Shown here piece by piece: positions 18,292 through 28,005 of a stretch of DNA of 64,000 bases. Position numbers and translations under genes: made by a program. Origin of the DNA: JABDIY01 sp963751955 (lineage in GTDB: Bacteria; Actinomycetota; Acidimicrobiia; Acidimicrobiales; SZUA-35); NCBI GenBank assembly GCA_963751955.1, contig CAVVWM010000017.1, positions 1 through 64,000 of the forward strand, given 5' to 3'. Numbering within the stretch: the stretch's first letter is position 1; each line of letters starts with the position of its first letter. Below the pieces are notes generated by a model that saw only the letters and a list, made by a program, of their open reading frames with translations, searched no databases and was not told where the DNA came from.

Positions 18292-19361
18292 GTTCGGGAA
18301 TAGAAACGCGCAAGATCGCGATCGAGGCGATCGAGCGAATTCAAGACGGGGGAGCGTTCGCAAACCTCGTGCTCGGACCCATGATCGACCGAACGAGCCT
18401 TTCCCCGCGCGACCGAGGTTTCGTGACCGAACTGGTGTACGGCACCACTCGAATGCGCCGAGCCCTGGACTTCATAATCGAGCCATTCTTGATGGGCGAG
18501 ATCGATGCGCATGTGCGCGCAGTCCTCCAGATCGGCACGTACCAACTGCACTACATGGACACGCCAGTTCACGCAGCGGTCGACGCGACTGTGAGTTCGG
18601 CGAGGAAGAGGGTTCGAGGTCTCATCAACGCCGTCCTGCGCAAAGTAGCGGCCGCTACCCCGGAGTTTCCTGCCGATGGAATACGTCTCAGTTATCCGGA
18701 CTGGATGATCGAAAGACTTGCCGCTGATATCGGCCGAACCGAGGCACTGGTGGCCCTTGAAGCGATGAACAAGCCGGCTGCGACCCACGTTCGCTCCGAC
18801 GGTTATGTGCAAGACCCGGCCAGCCAGGAGGTAGTGGCGATGGTGGGGGGGAAGGCCGGTGATCTGGTCCTGGATCTCTGCGCTGCGCCCGGAGGCAAGG
18901 CTACTGGTTTAGCCAGAACAGGGGCCTCCGTTGTTGCTGGTGATCTCCGCTTCAAGCGGACTCGTCTCATGGCACGGAATGCGAAGTCCACCAGGTCCGG
19001 AATCGCCTCCCTCACCGCCGATGGCCGGTCTTTCCCTGTACGACCGGGGTGCGCCGATGTGGTTCTACTCGATGCTCCGTGTTCAGGCCTTGGCAGCCTT
19101 CGTCGCCGTCCCGATGCGCGATGGAGGATTGATCCAGAGGCACCGGAAAGGCTGGGAGTCCTCCAGCGCCAACTTCTGTGCGCTGCCTTGCCGCTTATCA
19201 AGTCTGGAGGTCGCCTGGTATACAGCGTCTGCACAATGACAGCTGCTGAGACCACTGAAGTCGTGAAGTCCATCGACTGGGAGCCCATCGGTGATCCGGT
19301 GGTCAATCTTCCCGATGCTGAAAGCGACGGAATGTGGAGCCAGGCCTTTCGCTCTCCCTAG
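18288..19361 (+). CDS. rsmB: 16S rRNA m5C967 methyltransferase
   Basis: A 357-residue RsmB/Sun-family RNA cytosine-5 methyltransferase. Residues 1-130 form the NusB-like RNA-binding domain (RDRGFVTELVYGTTRMRRAL). The SAM-binding motif is LDLCAAPGGKATGLA, and the two conserved cysteines lie in DAPCSGLGSLRRRPD (motif IV) and VYSVCTMTAAE (motif VI, the nucleophile). It overlaps fmt by four bases and ends 12 bases before the convergent dehydrogenase gene. Confidence 0.94.
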   Translation: MSSGIETRKIAIEAIERIQDGGAFANLVLGPMIDRTSLSPRDRGFVTELVYGTTRMRRALDFIIEPFLMGEIDAHVRAVLQIGTYQLHYMDTPVHAAVDATVSSARKRVRGLINAVLRKVAAATPEFPADGIRLSYPDWMIERLAADIGRTEALVALEAMNKPAATHVRSDGYVQDPASQEVVAMVGGKAGDLVLDLCAAPGGKATGLARTGASVVAGDLRFKRTRLMARNAKSTRSGIASLTADGRSFPVRPGCADVVLLDAPCSGLGSLRRRPDARWRIDPEAPERLGVLQRQLLCAALPLIKSGGRLVYSVCTMTAAETTEVVKSIDWEPIGDPVVNLPDAESDGMWSQAFRSP

Positions 19362-19373
19362 CGGGCGCTCGGA

Positions 19374-20861
19374 CTAGCTGTTGGTGGGAAAGCCGAGATC
19401 TATCTCACTCGTCGCCGGGTCCGGCCACCGCGAGGTGATGACCTTGGGGCGGGTGTAGAACCGCATTCCTTCCGGTCCGTACATAGTGGTATCGCCGAAG
19501 AAGCTGTCATTCCAGCCTCCGAAGCTGTGGTAACCGACCGGGACCGGCACCGGAACATTGATCCCGACCATTCCCGCCTCGACTTCCTGCTGGAATTGCC
19601 TGGCAGCGCCGCCATCGCGGGTGTAGATAGCGGTGCCGTTGCCCCACGCGTTCTTGTCGATCATGTCGATTGCGTCGGCAAACGTGGCCACACGAACCAC
19701 GCTCAATACCGGACCGAATATCTCATCGCGGTAGACGGACATATCGGTGCTGACATGGTCGATCAGGCTCACTCCGAGGAAGAAACCGTTGCCGGCGAAG
19801 ACCTTTTCCCTCCCGTCCACCACCACGGTGGCTCCCTCACGGGCTCCGGCATCGATGTAGCCCGCTACGCGATCTCGGTGCTCGGCTGTGATCAGCGGAC
19901 CCATCTCCGATGCAGGGTCGATGCCAGGCCCGATAACGAGCGAGTCTGTTCGTGCCCGGATTGCGTCTACCAGTGGATCAGCGCTGTCACCGACGGCAAC
20001 GATGACCGAAATAGCCATACATCTCTCACCAGCAGAACCGTAGGCGGCTGATACGGCTGCGTCAGCCGCCATCTCGATGTCAGCGTCAGGCAGAACCACC
20101 ATGTGATTCTTTGCACCGCCGAGCGCCTGCACTCGCTTGCCGTTGGCTGCGGCGGTGGAGTAGATGTACTTGGCGATCGGGGTCGACCCCACGAAACTGA
20201 CAGCCCTTACCTGGTCGTGCTCGAGAATGGCGTCGACGGCTTCCTTGTCACCGTTGACCACGTTGAGAAGCCCGTCGGGAAAGCCGGCCTCATGGAACAG
20301 CTCAGCGATAAACATTGGCGTCGACGGGTCGCGTTCGGAGGGTTTGAGAACAAAGGCGTTTCCCGCCGCGATTGCGTTGGGAATCGTCCACAATGGAATC
20401 ATCGCCGGAAAGTTGAATGGGGTGATGCCGGCCACGACGCCGAGGGGCCGACGAACCGACAGCACGTCTACGCCAGTGGAAGCGTTCTCACTCATTTCGC
20501 CCTTCAGTGAGTCCGATAGCCCACAGGCGTACTCGATGTTCTCGAGGCCGCGGGAGATCTCGCCGGCCGAGTCCGACAGGACCTTGCCATGTTCGGACGT
20601 GAGGGTACGGGCCAAGGCGTCCACGTTGGCCTCGATCAGGTTGCGGAACCGAAACATGGCCTTGGTCCGCTTTGCGATGCTCACTTCCCGCCATTCCAGG
20701 TAGGCATCGTGAGCTACTCGAACGGCGGCGTCGACTTCGCCAGCGGTCGCCAACGAAACCGTTGCCGTCTGTTCACCCGTGGCCGGGTTGAAGACCGGTT
20801 TGGTTCTGCCCGATGTTCCGGGAACGATCTTGCCACCGACGAGATGATCGATCGACTTCAT
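19374..20861 (-). CDS. mmsA: Methylmalonate-semialdehyde dehydrogenase (CoA-acylating)
   Basis: It converts methylmalonate or malonate semialdehyde plus CoA and NAD to propionyl- or acetyl-CoA, in valine, thymine or beta-alanine breakdown. Family signatures are ITPFNFPAMIPLWTIPNAIA, LKPSERDPSTPMF, the glycine-rich SFVGSTPIAKYIY, GGAKNHMVVLPDAD and the nucleophile Cys in SAGERCMAIS. The closing KNAWGNGTAIYTRDG and NVPVPVPVGYHSFGGWNDS are typical of MMSDH. I start at the ATG of 20861 because GGAGGAG lies 7 bases upstream, although the open frame reaches 20957. It follows an AGXT2-like transaminase on the same strand, which supports the amine-to-acyl-CoA route. Confidence 0.93.
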   Translation of the reverse strand: MKSIDHLVGGKIVPGTSGRTKPVFNPATGEQTATVSLATAGEVDAAVRVAHDAYLEWREVSIAKRTKAMFRFRNLIEANVDALARTLTSEHGKVLSDSAGEISRGLENIEYACGLSDSLKGEMSENASTGVDVLSVRRPLGVVAGITPFNFPAMIPLWTIPNAIAAGNAFVLKPSERDPSTPMFIAELFHEAGFPDGLLNVVNGDKEAVDAILEHDQVRAVSFVGSTPIAKYIYSTAAANGKRVQALGGAKNHMVVLPDADIEMAADAAVSAAYGSAGERCMAISVIVAVGDSADPLVDAIRARTDSLVIGPGIDPASEMGPLITAEHRDRVAGYIDAGAREGATVVVDGREKVFAGNGFFLGVSLIDHVSTDMSVYRDEIFGPVLSVVRVATFADAIDMIDKNAWGNGTAIYTRDGGAARQFQQEVEAGMVGINVPVPVPVGYHSFGGWNDSFFGDTTMYGPEGMRFYTRPKVITSRWPDPATSEIDLGFPTNS

Positions 20862-20889
20862 TCTTGTGCTCCTCCGCGGAAGGTTGCCG

Positions 20890-22172
20890 CTATGAGATTG
20901 TTCCGGCTGCTGCCCGAATGCTAGCGATACCGGTATCCATGTCTTCAACGCTGACATTCAGCATGGGCGAGATGCGTAGAACGTTTCCGTACAACCCGCC
21001 TTTTCCGACCAGAAGGCCGTGATCTTTGCATCGCTCCATCATCTCTACAGCACGTTCAGGCGATGGCTCGAGGGTGTCAGGCTGAACAGTCTCAAGCGCC
21101 TGCATGAGCCCTTTCCCGCGAGCTTCAATGAGCCACGGTGTCTCTTCAACAAGATCGTCGAGAGCAGCTCGGAGTCGGCTGCCCATGCGAAGTGCGTTCC
21201 CTTGCAGATCGTTCTCGACCACTTCGTTGATCGTTGCCAGTCCTCCCGCCGCCGAAAGCGGATTCCCACCAAAGGTCGAAAAGTGGGTCACGTTGATCGC
21301 ATCGAACAGTTCCGCCCTCGCCACGATGCCGGCCAGTGTGATGCCGTTGCCAACCCCCTTGGCGAAGGTGAGCATGTCGGGCACCATCCCATGAGCTTGG
21401 TATCCCCAGAAGTGTTCACCGGTACGACCCCATCCGGTCTGGACCTCGTCGGAGATGAACAGTATTCCACGGTTGTCGAGTTCCTTTTCATAGCCCCGAA
21501 GAAGCCATCGGGAGGAGTTGCGAACCCACCAACCCCCTGGATCGGTTCGGCGATCATGGCCGCTACGTCTCCGGCTCCGGTCATGTCGAGCAGTTGCAAG
21601 AGATCTTCGGTACAGGCTTTGGTGTAGGCATCGCCATCGAGATCAGCGAATGGTGAACGGAGTTGATAGGGCCCCTGCACGAAGGTGACTTTGAGTCCTG
21701 ACGTGCTGGTGGCGCCCCACGAGGAATGTGAGGTGATGGCCTGAGCGGTGAAACTGCGACCGTGGTAGCTGTTTCGCATCGCCAGAATCTGATTCGACTT
21801 CCGGTACGACGTAGCCAACAGGATCGCCGTGTCATTTGCCTCGGTGCCCGAAGGAGTGAGGAATACCCGAGCGTCGGGTATTCCCGACAGGCCGGCGATC
21901 CGTTCGGCTAGCTGGATCATGATCTCATTGAGATACAGCGTGGACGTGTGCATCACTTTGGCGGCCTGGGCTTGGACTGCGGATGTGACGCGCGGATGAT
22001 TGTGCCCGATCATCGTGGTGAGCACCCCGCCGAAGAAATCGAGGTATCGGTCGCCTTCGGGGGTGAAGACCCAACTGCCCTCGCCTCGGTCGATCTGAAG
22101 TGGCTCGGCGTAGTACGGGGACAGGAAGCTCGGAAGCACGTTCTTGTAGCGGTTTAACAACGACTGGTTCAC
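20890..22172 (-). CDS. AGXT2-like class III aminotransferase (frameshifted)
   Basis: A PLP enzyme of the alanine-glyoxylate aminotransferase 2 type, the group that transaminates beta-alanine and 3-aminoisobutyrate with pyruvate. The N-terminal part has YLDFFGGVLTTMIGHNHPRV, LTPSGTEANDTAIL, NSYHGRSFTAQAI and AEPIQGVGGFATPPDGFF. The C-terminal part, in another frame, has MLTFAKGVGNGITLAG with the PLP lysine, THFSTFGGNPLSAAGGLA and HGLLVGKGGLYGNVLRISPM. One base is missing near 21483-21493, in a short A run on the coding strand. Restoring it adds the conserved ISDEVQTGWGRTG stretch. The corrected length is about 427 residues. The product would feed the neighbouring semialdehyde dehydrogenase. 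Confidence 0.87.
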
Positions 22173-22224
22173 GTCACAAGCCTACGACACGCACCGATTC
22201 CGAGCATCGGCAACAGCGGAACCG

Positions 22225-23370
22225 CTACAGGTGCCGGAGAAATATTCCGCTCCGAACCTTGGGCTCGAAATAGGTTGACTTGGGAGGCATCACATCACCA
22301 GCGTCGGCGACGGCGAAGAGTTGGGGCATTGTCACGGGCGTCATCAGTACCAGCAAATCGCCCGACTCGTCTACCGATCGGAGTAGAGCGTCCTCGGCAC
22401 CGTCGGCCATCTGGTATCGGACGACAGCATTGGGACCCAATCGGGGTCGGATGATCCGCTCGAACTGCCAGACATCGAGTCGTTCCAGAGGCCGATGAGC
22501 TGATTGATGGGGAACCGTGATCCACTCACCGCCGAAATACGCCTGAAGGTGGCCGATGCCGTCGCCGAGTCGGCCCTTCTGTGCACCCGGAATTTCGAGG
22601 AGTTGGGCCAACGGTTGTCCAACGGTGGTGTGAGCAAAACGGTGGAAGGCTCGGTTCCGAAGCTGGTCGGTCGAAAACAGTGCCGCCAATACCCACGGTG
22701 ATCCGCCGTTCGCATATCGAAGCGCTGCTGCAGCGGTTCGATGATGGCCGTCGATCAGGTAGAGCCGAGAGTCTTCCAGCGCCGCACGGATAGCTGTGTT
22801 GCTGGATTCGGGGAGCGTCCAGATCGTCTGATCCAACCCATCGGGCAAAGAGAAGCGCAGCTCAGGGTCCTCCGATTCAATTCCTTCCAGGATGGCGGCT
22901 ATATGCCGATTCGGGTGATGGGCAACAGCGATCGGACTGCTCTGAGCCCCGACAACCTCTGAGTGCAATGCGAGATGTGACGCCCTCTCCGGGTGGGTTG
23001 CCTCGTGAATTCGGATGGTTCCGGATATGTAGTCGTCCAGATGGACGCCGCCGACGATCCCGATCTGAGCCCAACCGTCCAGTTCAAGACGGTAGGCATA
23101 GAATCGTTCTTCTCGAATCTCGGAAAACGCACCAGAGTCGAGCAGAGCGTCGAGTGCCTCACGACCTCGGCCGAGAAGGTCTCTACTCGAGAGAGCTTGG
23201 TCTCCGTCGTAGTCTTCGGGTCCCAGCGTGACTCCCAAGTACGAGTCGGGGTGGGTTTGAAGGTGTGCCCGTCGTTGTCCCGGTGTGAGCGCGTCATGAG
23301 CCGGCGAGGGAACACGATCGGTCCACCCGACCTTAACCAGGCGGAGCTGAAGGGGGGCGAGTGCCGCCAA
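22225..23370 (-). CDS. DUF1015 family protein
   Basis: A 381-residue member of the DUF1015 family, a protein of unknown biochemical role often encoded beside serine-biosynthesis genes, as here. Recognisable family features are SYLGVTLGPEDY near residue 43, FYAYRLELDGWAQIGIVGGV, the conserved LIDGHHRTAAAALRY, and the strongly conserved tail ADAGDVMPPKSTYFEPKVRS. It begins at a TTG one base after the serC stop, so it is translationally coupled to serC. Function is not assigned. Confidence 0.85.
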   Translation of the reverse strand: MAALAPLQLRLVKVGWTDRVPSPAHDALTPGQRRAHLQTHPDSYLGVTLGPEDYDGDQALSSRDLLGRGREALDALLDSGAFSEIREERFYAYRLELDGWAQIGIVGGVHLDDYISGTIRIHEATHPERASHLALHSEVVGAQSSPIAVAHHPNRHIAAILEGIESEDPELRFSLPDGLDQTIWTLPESSNTAIRAALEDSRLYLIDGHHRTAAAALRYANGGSPWVLAALFSTDQLRNRAFHRFAHTTVGQPLAQLLEIPGAQKGRLGDGIGHLQAYFGGEWITVPHQSAHRPLERLDVWQFERIIRPRLGPNAVVRYQMADGAEDALLRSVDESGDLLVLMTPVTMPQLFAVADAGDVMPPKSTYFEPKVRSGIFLRHL

Positions 23371-23371
23371 A

Positions 23372-24481
23372 TCAACCGGTCCGTGCGGAGAATGTGGCCA
23401 TGAAATTGATCAGCACGTCGACGCTCTCGTCGGGTGTGGCGTTGTAGATGCTGGCCCGGATACCGCCGACCGAACGATGGCCTTTCAAGAACAGAAGGTT
23501 CTCAGTTTTCGCTTCGGCGATGAATCGCTTCTCGAGCTCTTCGGATCCGAGCCGGAATACGACGTTGGTGTGTGATCGATCCGCCGTGTTCACCGGGCTC
23601 GTGTAGAACCCGCCACTCGAGTCGATAGCGGAATATAGCTGGCCAGAGCGGTCAGCGGCTCGACGCTGCATTGCCGCTACCCCGCCCATTTCTTCCATCC
23701 ATGCCAATACCTTGCCTGTTGCCCAGATGGGAAAGACCGGCGGTGTGTTGGCCAGTGAATCGGCGTCGGCGTGAGTCTTGTAGCTGAGGTACGCAGGATT
23801 CGTGGGAGCGGAGTCCATAACCGACTTCCTCACGAAGACAACCGCCAAGCCTGCTGGACCGAGATTCTTCTGCGCACCGCCGTACACAACATCGAACAGG
23901 TCCCAAGGAATGGGACGGGAGAGGTAGTCCGAGCTCATATCAGCCACGACCCGTACCCCCGGGTCATCGAAGTTCGACATGCGGATACCACCGATGGTCT
24001 CGTTCGAAGTGACATGAAGGTATCGGGTATTGTCGGCGATCTCGAGATCGTCGAGGGAGGGCATGGACTTGAAGCCCCCACCGGACCCGTTCCAGGCCTC
24101 ATAAGTGTTCGGCCGCAGAATGCGGGCGTCCGCAACCGCCTTCTTTCCCCAGGTTCCTGCCACTACATAGCCGACCTTGTCGGTTGGCTGGGATGCATTC
24201 ATTGGCACCATGGCGAATTGCAGCGTCGCCCCTCCCTGAAGGAGCAGGATCGAGAAGTCCTCCGGGACGGCGAACAGGCGCCGGAATCGGTCGAGTGTGT
24301 CGTGATGAATGGCGTCGTACTCGGGTCCGCGATGGCTCATCTCGATCAGCGACATTCCGGTGCCGTTGAGGTCGACCAGTTCGGCCGAGAGCTCTTCGAG
24401 TACCGCTAGCGGTAGAGCGCATGGTCCAGCACAGAAGTTGAAGGCCCTGAACGGTCGGGCAATGGTGGAAGAAGTAGTCAC
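23372..24481 (-). CDS. serC: Phosphoserine aminotransferase
   Basis: It makes 3-phosphoserine from 3-phosphohydroxypyruvate and glutamate, the second step of serine synthesis. The 369-residue PLP enzyme shows FNFCAGPCALPLAVLEE, MSLIEMSHRGPEYDAIHH, LLLQGGATLQFAMVPMN, VTSNETIGGI and the PLP lysine in YGGAQKNLGPAGLAVV. LFLKGHRSVGGIRASIYNA is the C-terminal signature of the class V SerC type. It follows serA by 11 bases on the same strand, giving serA-serC-DUF1015 as an operon. Confidence 0.96.
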   Translation of the reverse strand: MTTSSTIARPFRAFNFCAGPCALPLAVLEELSAELVDLNGTGMSLIEMSHRGPEYDAIHHDTLDRFRRLFAVPEDFSILLLQGGATLQFAMVPMNASQPTDKVGYVVAGTWGKKAVADARILRPNTYEAWNGSGGGFKSMPSLDDLEIADNTRYLHVTSNETIGGIRMSNFDDPGVRVVADMSSDYLSRPIPWDLFDVVYGGAQKNLGPAGLAVVFVRKSVMDSAPTNPAYLSYKTHADADSLANTPPVFPIWATGKVLAWMEEMGGVAAMQRRAADRSGQLYSAIDSSGGFYTSPVNTADRSHTNVVFRLGSEELEKRFIAEAKTENLLFLKGHRSVGGIRASIYNATPDESVDVLINFMATFSARTG

Positions 24482-24492
24482 GGCAGTTTCTT

Positions 24493-25704
24493 TCAGACTT
24501 GGGTCGTGGTGACGTTGAGGACGTGTTCGAGCTTGGTGAGCGACTCCAAGGTCGACATTGGTGGCATGTGGTTCACGTGGACGGTTGCGACCGCTGCCCC
24601 GTTCGGTCCGCTGAACAATTGGTTCTGCATTTCCTGCACGTTGACGTTCTGTGACCGGAGCATTTCGAACACCGACGCGAGCACGCCCACCCGATCGAGG
24701 TGTTTGATGATCAGGCTGGCTTCACCCCGCGGTTGGGTGTTCATGTTGACGACGTTGATGGGGCTCCCCGAAATGAATGCCTCGATCGTCTTCACTGTCC
24801 CGTCCGCCACCGAACGTTGTGCCTGGGCTGTGCTGGCACCGATGTGATGAGTCCCGACCACGTTCGGGTGAGCGGCAACAGCAGATGAGAAGGTCTCGTC
24901 CTTTCCTTTCGGCTCGTCGGCGAACACATCGAGGCCGGCCCGAAGACCACGATTGAGGGCAACGAGCAGAGCTTCCTCGTTCACGATCTCGCCTCGGCTG
25001 GTGTTGAGAAGAATCGCCTCCAGTTTCATCTTGGAGAGGAACCGATCGTCCACCATTCCGGTCGTCGACTCTGATTTGGGGACGTGGAGCGAGACAATGT
25101 CTGATTCAGCGATGAGCTCGTCGAGGCTGTTGACCATCCGGATGCCGATTGATCGAATTCTTTGCTGAACCCGATCCGAACGTCCGTCTTTGCGCACAGC
25201 AAGGACGGTCAGGCCGAACGCCTTGGACCGTTTGGCAACTTGCATTCCGATCTCTCCGAGCCCGATGATGCCAATCTTCTTGCCGAGAACACCATCGGCC
25301 TTGCTGTAGAGGGCTTTTTGCCATTTGCCATTCCGAAGGTCGGCGGTGTTGTCGACGATGCGTCGGTCGATTCCCAGCAGCAGGCCCATGGTGAGCTCGG
25401 CGACGGCAACGGCGTTTCTGCCCGGCACATTGCAGACAAAGACCCCTGAGGCAGAAGCAGAGTCGCAGTCAATGTTGTCCACACCGGCACCGGCCCGAAC
25501 GATGAACTGGAGGCGGTCTGCCGCTTCGATGGTGGCGGCGAAGACCTTTGTGCTACGAACGACGAGACCGTCAAACCCGCTGATTCGATCTGGTAGATCA
25601 TCGGCCGACAGGCCCGCCTCGACAACACACTGGACCCCGGCATCAACCAAAGGCTCGAGACGATCTGCATCGATCGCATCTGCGAACAGGATCCGAACTG
25701 GCAA
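24493..25704 (-). CDS. serA: D-3-phosphoglycerate dehydrogenase with ACT domain
   Basis: It catalyses the NAD-dependent first step of serine synthesis. The 403-residue protein has the substrate-binding segment GLVVRSTKVFAATIEAA and RAGAGVDNID, the Rossmann motif IGIIGLGEIGMQVAKRSKA, the catalytic Arg in LLNTSRGEIVNEEAL and the catalytic His in VGTHHIGASTAQAQ. The last 75 residues form one ACT domain (HLDRVGVLASVFEMLRSQNV), the usual site of serine feedback inhibition. It lacks the extra ASB domain of the long actinobacterial form and resembles the short E. coli type. Confidence 0.95.
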   Translation of the reverse strand: MPVRILFADAIDADRLEPLVDAGVQCVVEAGLSADDLPDRISGFDGLVVRSTKVFAATIEAADRLQFIVRAGAGVDNIDCDSASASGVFVCNVPGRNAVAVAELTMGLLLGIDRRIVDNTADLRNGKWQKALYSKADGVLGKKIGIIGLGEIGMQVAKRSKAFGLTVLAVRKDGRSDRVQQRIRSIGIRMVNSLDELIAESDIVSLHVPKSESTTGMVDDRFLSKMKLEAILLNTSRGEIVNEEALLVALNRGLRAGLDVFADEPKGKDETFSSAVAAHPNVVGTHHIGASTAQAQRSVADGTVKTIEAFISGSPINVVNMNTQPRGEASLIIKHLDRVGVLASVFEMLRSQNVNVQEMQNQLFSGPNGAAVATVHVNHMPPMSTLESLTKLEHVLNVTTTQV

Positions 25705-25878
25705 CGTTATTCACCTCACACTCAGCCCCCGCTCGGCTGACACGGAGCGAGGGGGACATTTGCTGTCTGGATCCTAACGCAGCTCACAGGTCTTGGGAAT
25801 CGTGACTGGGCACGACCCTTTGAGGGCTTTCTCGGACCCCCGGGAACCAGACGATCCGAACGCGAGACTTGTACCACC

Positions 25879-26424
25879 ATGAAATCTCGAATTGCCCTCA
25901 TCCTCATCTCCTTTGTCTTCATCGCTGCCGCCTGCGGATCCCCCGAAGCTCAGCAGGCAGAATCTGGCACGTCGCTCTCGATCTCGGATGCTTGGAGCCG
26001 GCAACCAGCGGCGGGCCAAACCGTATCGGCTGCCTACGGTGTCATCAGCAATAGCTCCGATCGTGACATTCGTCTGATGTCGGCGTCATCGCCAGCGTCC
26101 TCGGGGGTTGAACTCCACGAGACGCTCATGGACGAAAACGGAGCAATGTCGATGCAGGAGCGAGAAGACGGATTCGTCGTTCCTGCTGGCGGCAGCTTCA
26201 CCTTCGAGCCGGGGGGCCCTCACATCATGTTCCTAGATATCGACCCGGCGACGTACCCATCGGATTCGGTCAGCGTCACGCTTACATCCGAACAGGGGGA
26301 AACGCTCGAATTTGACGCAGAGGTCCGAGCAATCGCCAGCGCGGGCATGGGCGACATGGAAGACATGGACCAATCTGGTGATGGGGACAATATGGCAGAA
26401 GATTCGATGGCTGAAGACGGTTGA
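25879..26424 (+). CDS. PCu(A)C-type copper chaperone lipoprotein
   Basis: A 181-residue lipoprotein: basic MKSR, hydrophobic core, and lipobox FIAAACGS with the acylated Cys near residue 19. The mature domain has the PCu(A)C pattern of a His and Met ligand pair (VELHETLMDENGAMSMQ) followed by PGGPHIMFLDI, the His-x-Met end of the site. In this family the protein carries Cu(I) to cytochrome oxidase outside the membrane. The C-terminal tail is rich in Met and Asp (GMGDMEDMDQSGDGDNM), possibly an additional metal-binding extension. It is transcribed divergently from serA. Confidence 0.88.
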   Translation: MKSRIALILISFVFIAAACGSPEAQQAESGTSLSISDAWSRQPAAGQTVSAAYGVISNSSDRDIRLMSASSPASSGVELHETLMDENGAMSMQEREDGFVVPAGGSFTFEPGGPHIMFLDIDPATYPSDSVSVTLTSEQGETLEFDAEVRAIASAGMGDMEDMDQSGDGDNMAEDSMAEDG

Positions 26425-26473
26425 GCAGTCTGTCGCTACGACCTGGTGCGTCTGAAGATGGCACACTGGATCG

Positions 26474-26980
26474 GTGAGCCCGGACGATCTCGCCAAATCC
26501 CAAGATGACCAGAAGTTGGCAAAAGTGGTGACCGTTTCCGATGGAGTGATCCACGGCACCAGGGAAGACAGGAGTGGTGACGCGCTCACACAACGCCTGG
26601 AAGCCGATGGCTGGCGAATCGTGGACAGGCGACAGATCGAAGATGGCATCGACTCGGTTCGTGACACGCTGATCGAATTGGCTGCGGATTTCAATGGCCT
26701 GATAGTGACAACCGGCGGCACCGGCTTCGGACCCAGGGATCTGACGCCCGAGGGAACGAGTGAGGCTCTCGAACGGCACGCAGACGGGATGGCCGAGGCA
26801 ATGCGTCTGTGTAATCCCAGTGGACTGGGTCGACTCAGCCGGGCGAGGGCAGGAACTCGGGGCGCAGCCCTCATCATCAATACGCCCGGTTCGACCAAAG
26901 GTACGGTCGAAACGCTTGAGGCGGTTTTGGACGTGCTCCCGCATGCGATCGAACTCGTCGGGGGCGGGCGTCCGCACTGA
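26474..26980 (+). CDS. moaB: MoaB/Mog-type molybdopterin biosynthesis protein
   Basis: A 168-residue protein of the MoaB/Mog family, which adenylylates molybdopterin before metal insertion. Evidence is VVTVSDGVIHGTREDRSGDAL, the nucleotide/MPT-binding TTGGTGFGPRDLTPEGT, and the conserved ending INTPGSTKGTVETLEAVL then LPHAIELVGG. The start is GTG at 26474. Its stop shares one base with the ribD start (TGATG), so it is co-translated with the riboflavin genes, although no functional link is obvious. MoaB and MogA cannot be separated from sequence alone. Confidence 0.88.
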   Translation: MSPDDLAKSQDDQKLAKVVTVSDGVIHGTREDRSGDALTQRLEADGWRIVDRRQIEDGIDSVRDTLIELAADFNGLIVTTGGTGFGPRDLTPEGTSEALERHADGMAEAMRLCNPSGLGRLSRARAGTRGAALIINTPGSTKGTVETLEAVLDVLPHAIELVGGGRPH

Positions 26981-28005
26981 TGGCCGAGTCACTCTCTCAC
27001 GATCAGCGCTCGGACATTGAGTTCATGGAACGGGCGATAGACCGCGCTCGACACAGCCGCCTTCTGGCTCCCCCCAACCCATGGGTGGGCTGCGTAATCG
27101 TGACCGACGATGGAACTACATTCGAAGGCGGAACACAGCGGCCCGGCGGCCCCCATGCAGAACGGATAGCGCTGTCTCGGGCCGGTGAAAGGGCACGCGG
27201 TGCAACGCTGTTCACCACTCTCGAACCGTGTTCACATACAGGCCGCACCAGCCCGTGTGTGGATGCAATCGTGACCGCCGGCGTGACAAGGGTCGTGATC
27301 GGCCTGCTCGACCCTGACGATCATGTTGCCGGCGACGGGTTGAACCGGCTGCTCGAGGCCGGCATCGAGGTTGTGTTCGGAGTTGGGCAAGAGAAAGTGG
27401 AACGACAGCTCGGCCCCTATCTGCACCACCGCAGTACCGGTAAACCTTGGGTGGTCAACAAGATCGCCACCACTATCGACGGTAGAACGGCTGCTGCTGA
27501 CGGTTCGTCCCAGTGGATCACGGGTACGGAGGCGAGGGCCGATGTGCACCGGTTACGGGCTGAGAGTGACGCAATTGTGGCCGGAGCGGGCACAGTTCGA
27601 GCGGATGATCCGCAGCTGACCGTACGCGGGGTCACTGCTCCCGATGGCGTTCCCCCGAGAGAACCACGTCGGATCGTCCTCGGAACTGCCCCCGAGGGCG
27701 CCAGGGTTCATCCGTGCACCGAGTACTCCGGGGAGCTCGAGCCGTTGCTGGAACAACTCGGTGCGGAGGGAGTTGTTCAGCTCATGGTCGAGGGAGGCGC
27801 CACCGTGGCGAACAGCTTTCACGAAGCGGGCCTCATCGATCAATATGTGTTCTATCTTGCCGCCGCCGTGATGGGCGGCGACGACGGATCACCCGTGTTC
27901 CGCGGCAAAGGTGCAGCGAACATCTCACAATTGGTCCGAGGGCGATTTGAGGCGATTACGCCGCTGGGTGACACACTGAGGGTTGATGTTTACCGGAATA
28001 GTTGA
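26980..28005 (+). CDS. ribD: Bifunctional riboflavin deaminase/reductase
   Basis: It carries out the second and third steps of riboflavin synthesis. The N-terminal deaminase (residues 10-145) shows NPWVGCVIVTDDG, the zinc-site GGPHAERIAL and TLEPCSHTGRTSPCVDAI. The C-terminal reductase has NKIATTIDGRTAAADGSSQW, AIVAGAGTVRADDPQLTVR and LMVEGGATVANSFHEAGLID. At 341 residues the reductase half is slightly short. It overlaps ribE by 20 bases. Confidence 0.94.
   Translation: MAESLSHDQRSDIEFMERAIDRARHSRLLAPPNPWVGCVIVTDDGTTFEGGTQRPGGPHAERIALSRAGERARGATLFTTLEPCSHTGRTSPCVDAIVTAGVTRVVIGLLDPDDHVAGDGLNRLLEAGIEVVFGVGQEKVERQLGPYLHHRSTGKPWVVNKIATTIDGRTAAADGSSQWITGTEARADVHRLRAESDAIVAGAGTVRADDPQLTVRGVTAPDGVPPREPRRIVLGTAPEGARVHPCTEYSGELEPLLEQLGAEGVVQLMVEGGATVANSFHEAGLIDQYVFYLAAAVMGGDDGSPVFRGKGAANISQLVRGRFEAITPLGDTLRVDVYRNS

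Noticed and set aside
26425..26473. FMN riboswitch before the riboflavin genes
   Set aside because: The space before moaB-ribD is only 49 bases and no conserved FMN-switch pattern is seen; the region before ribH also lacks it.
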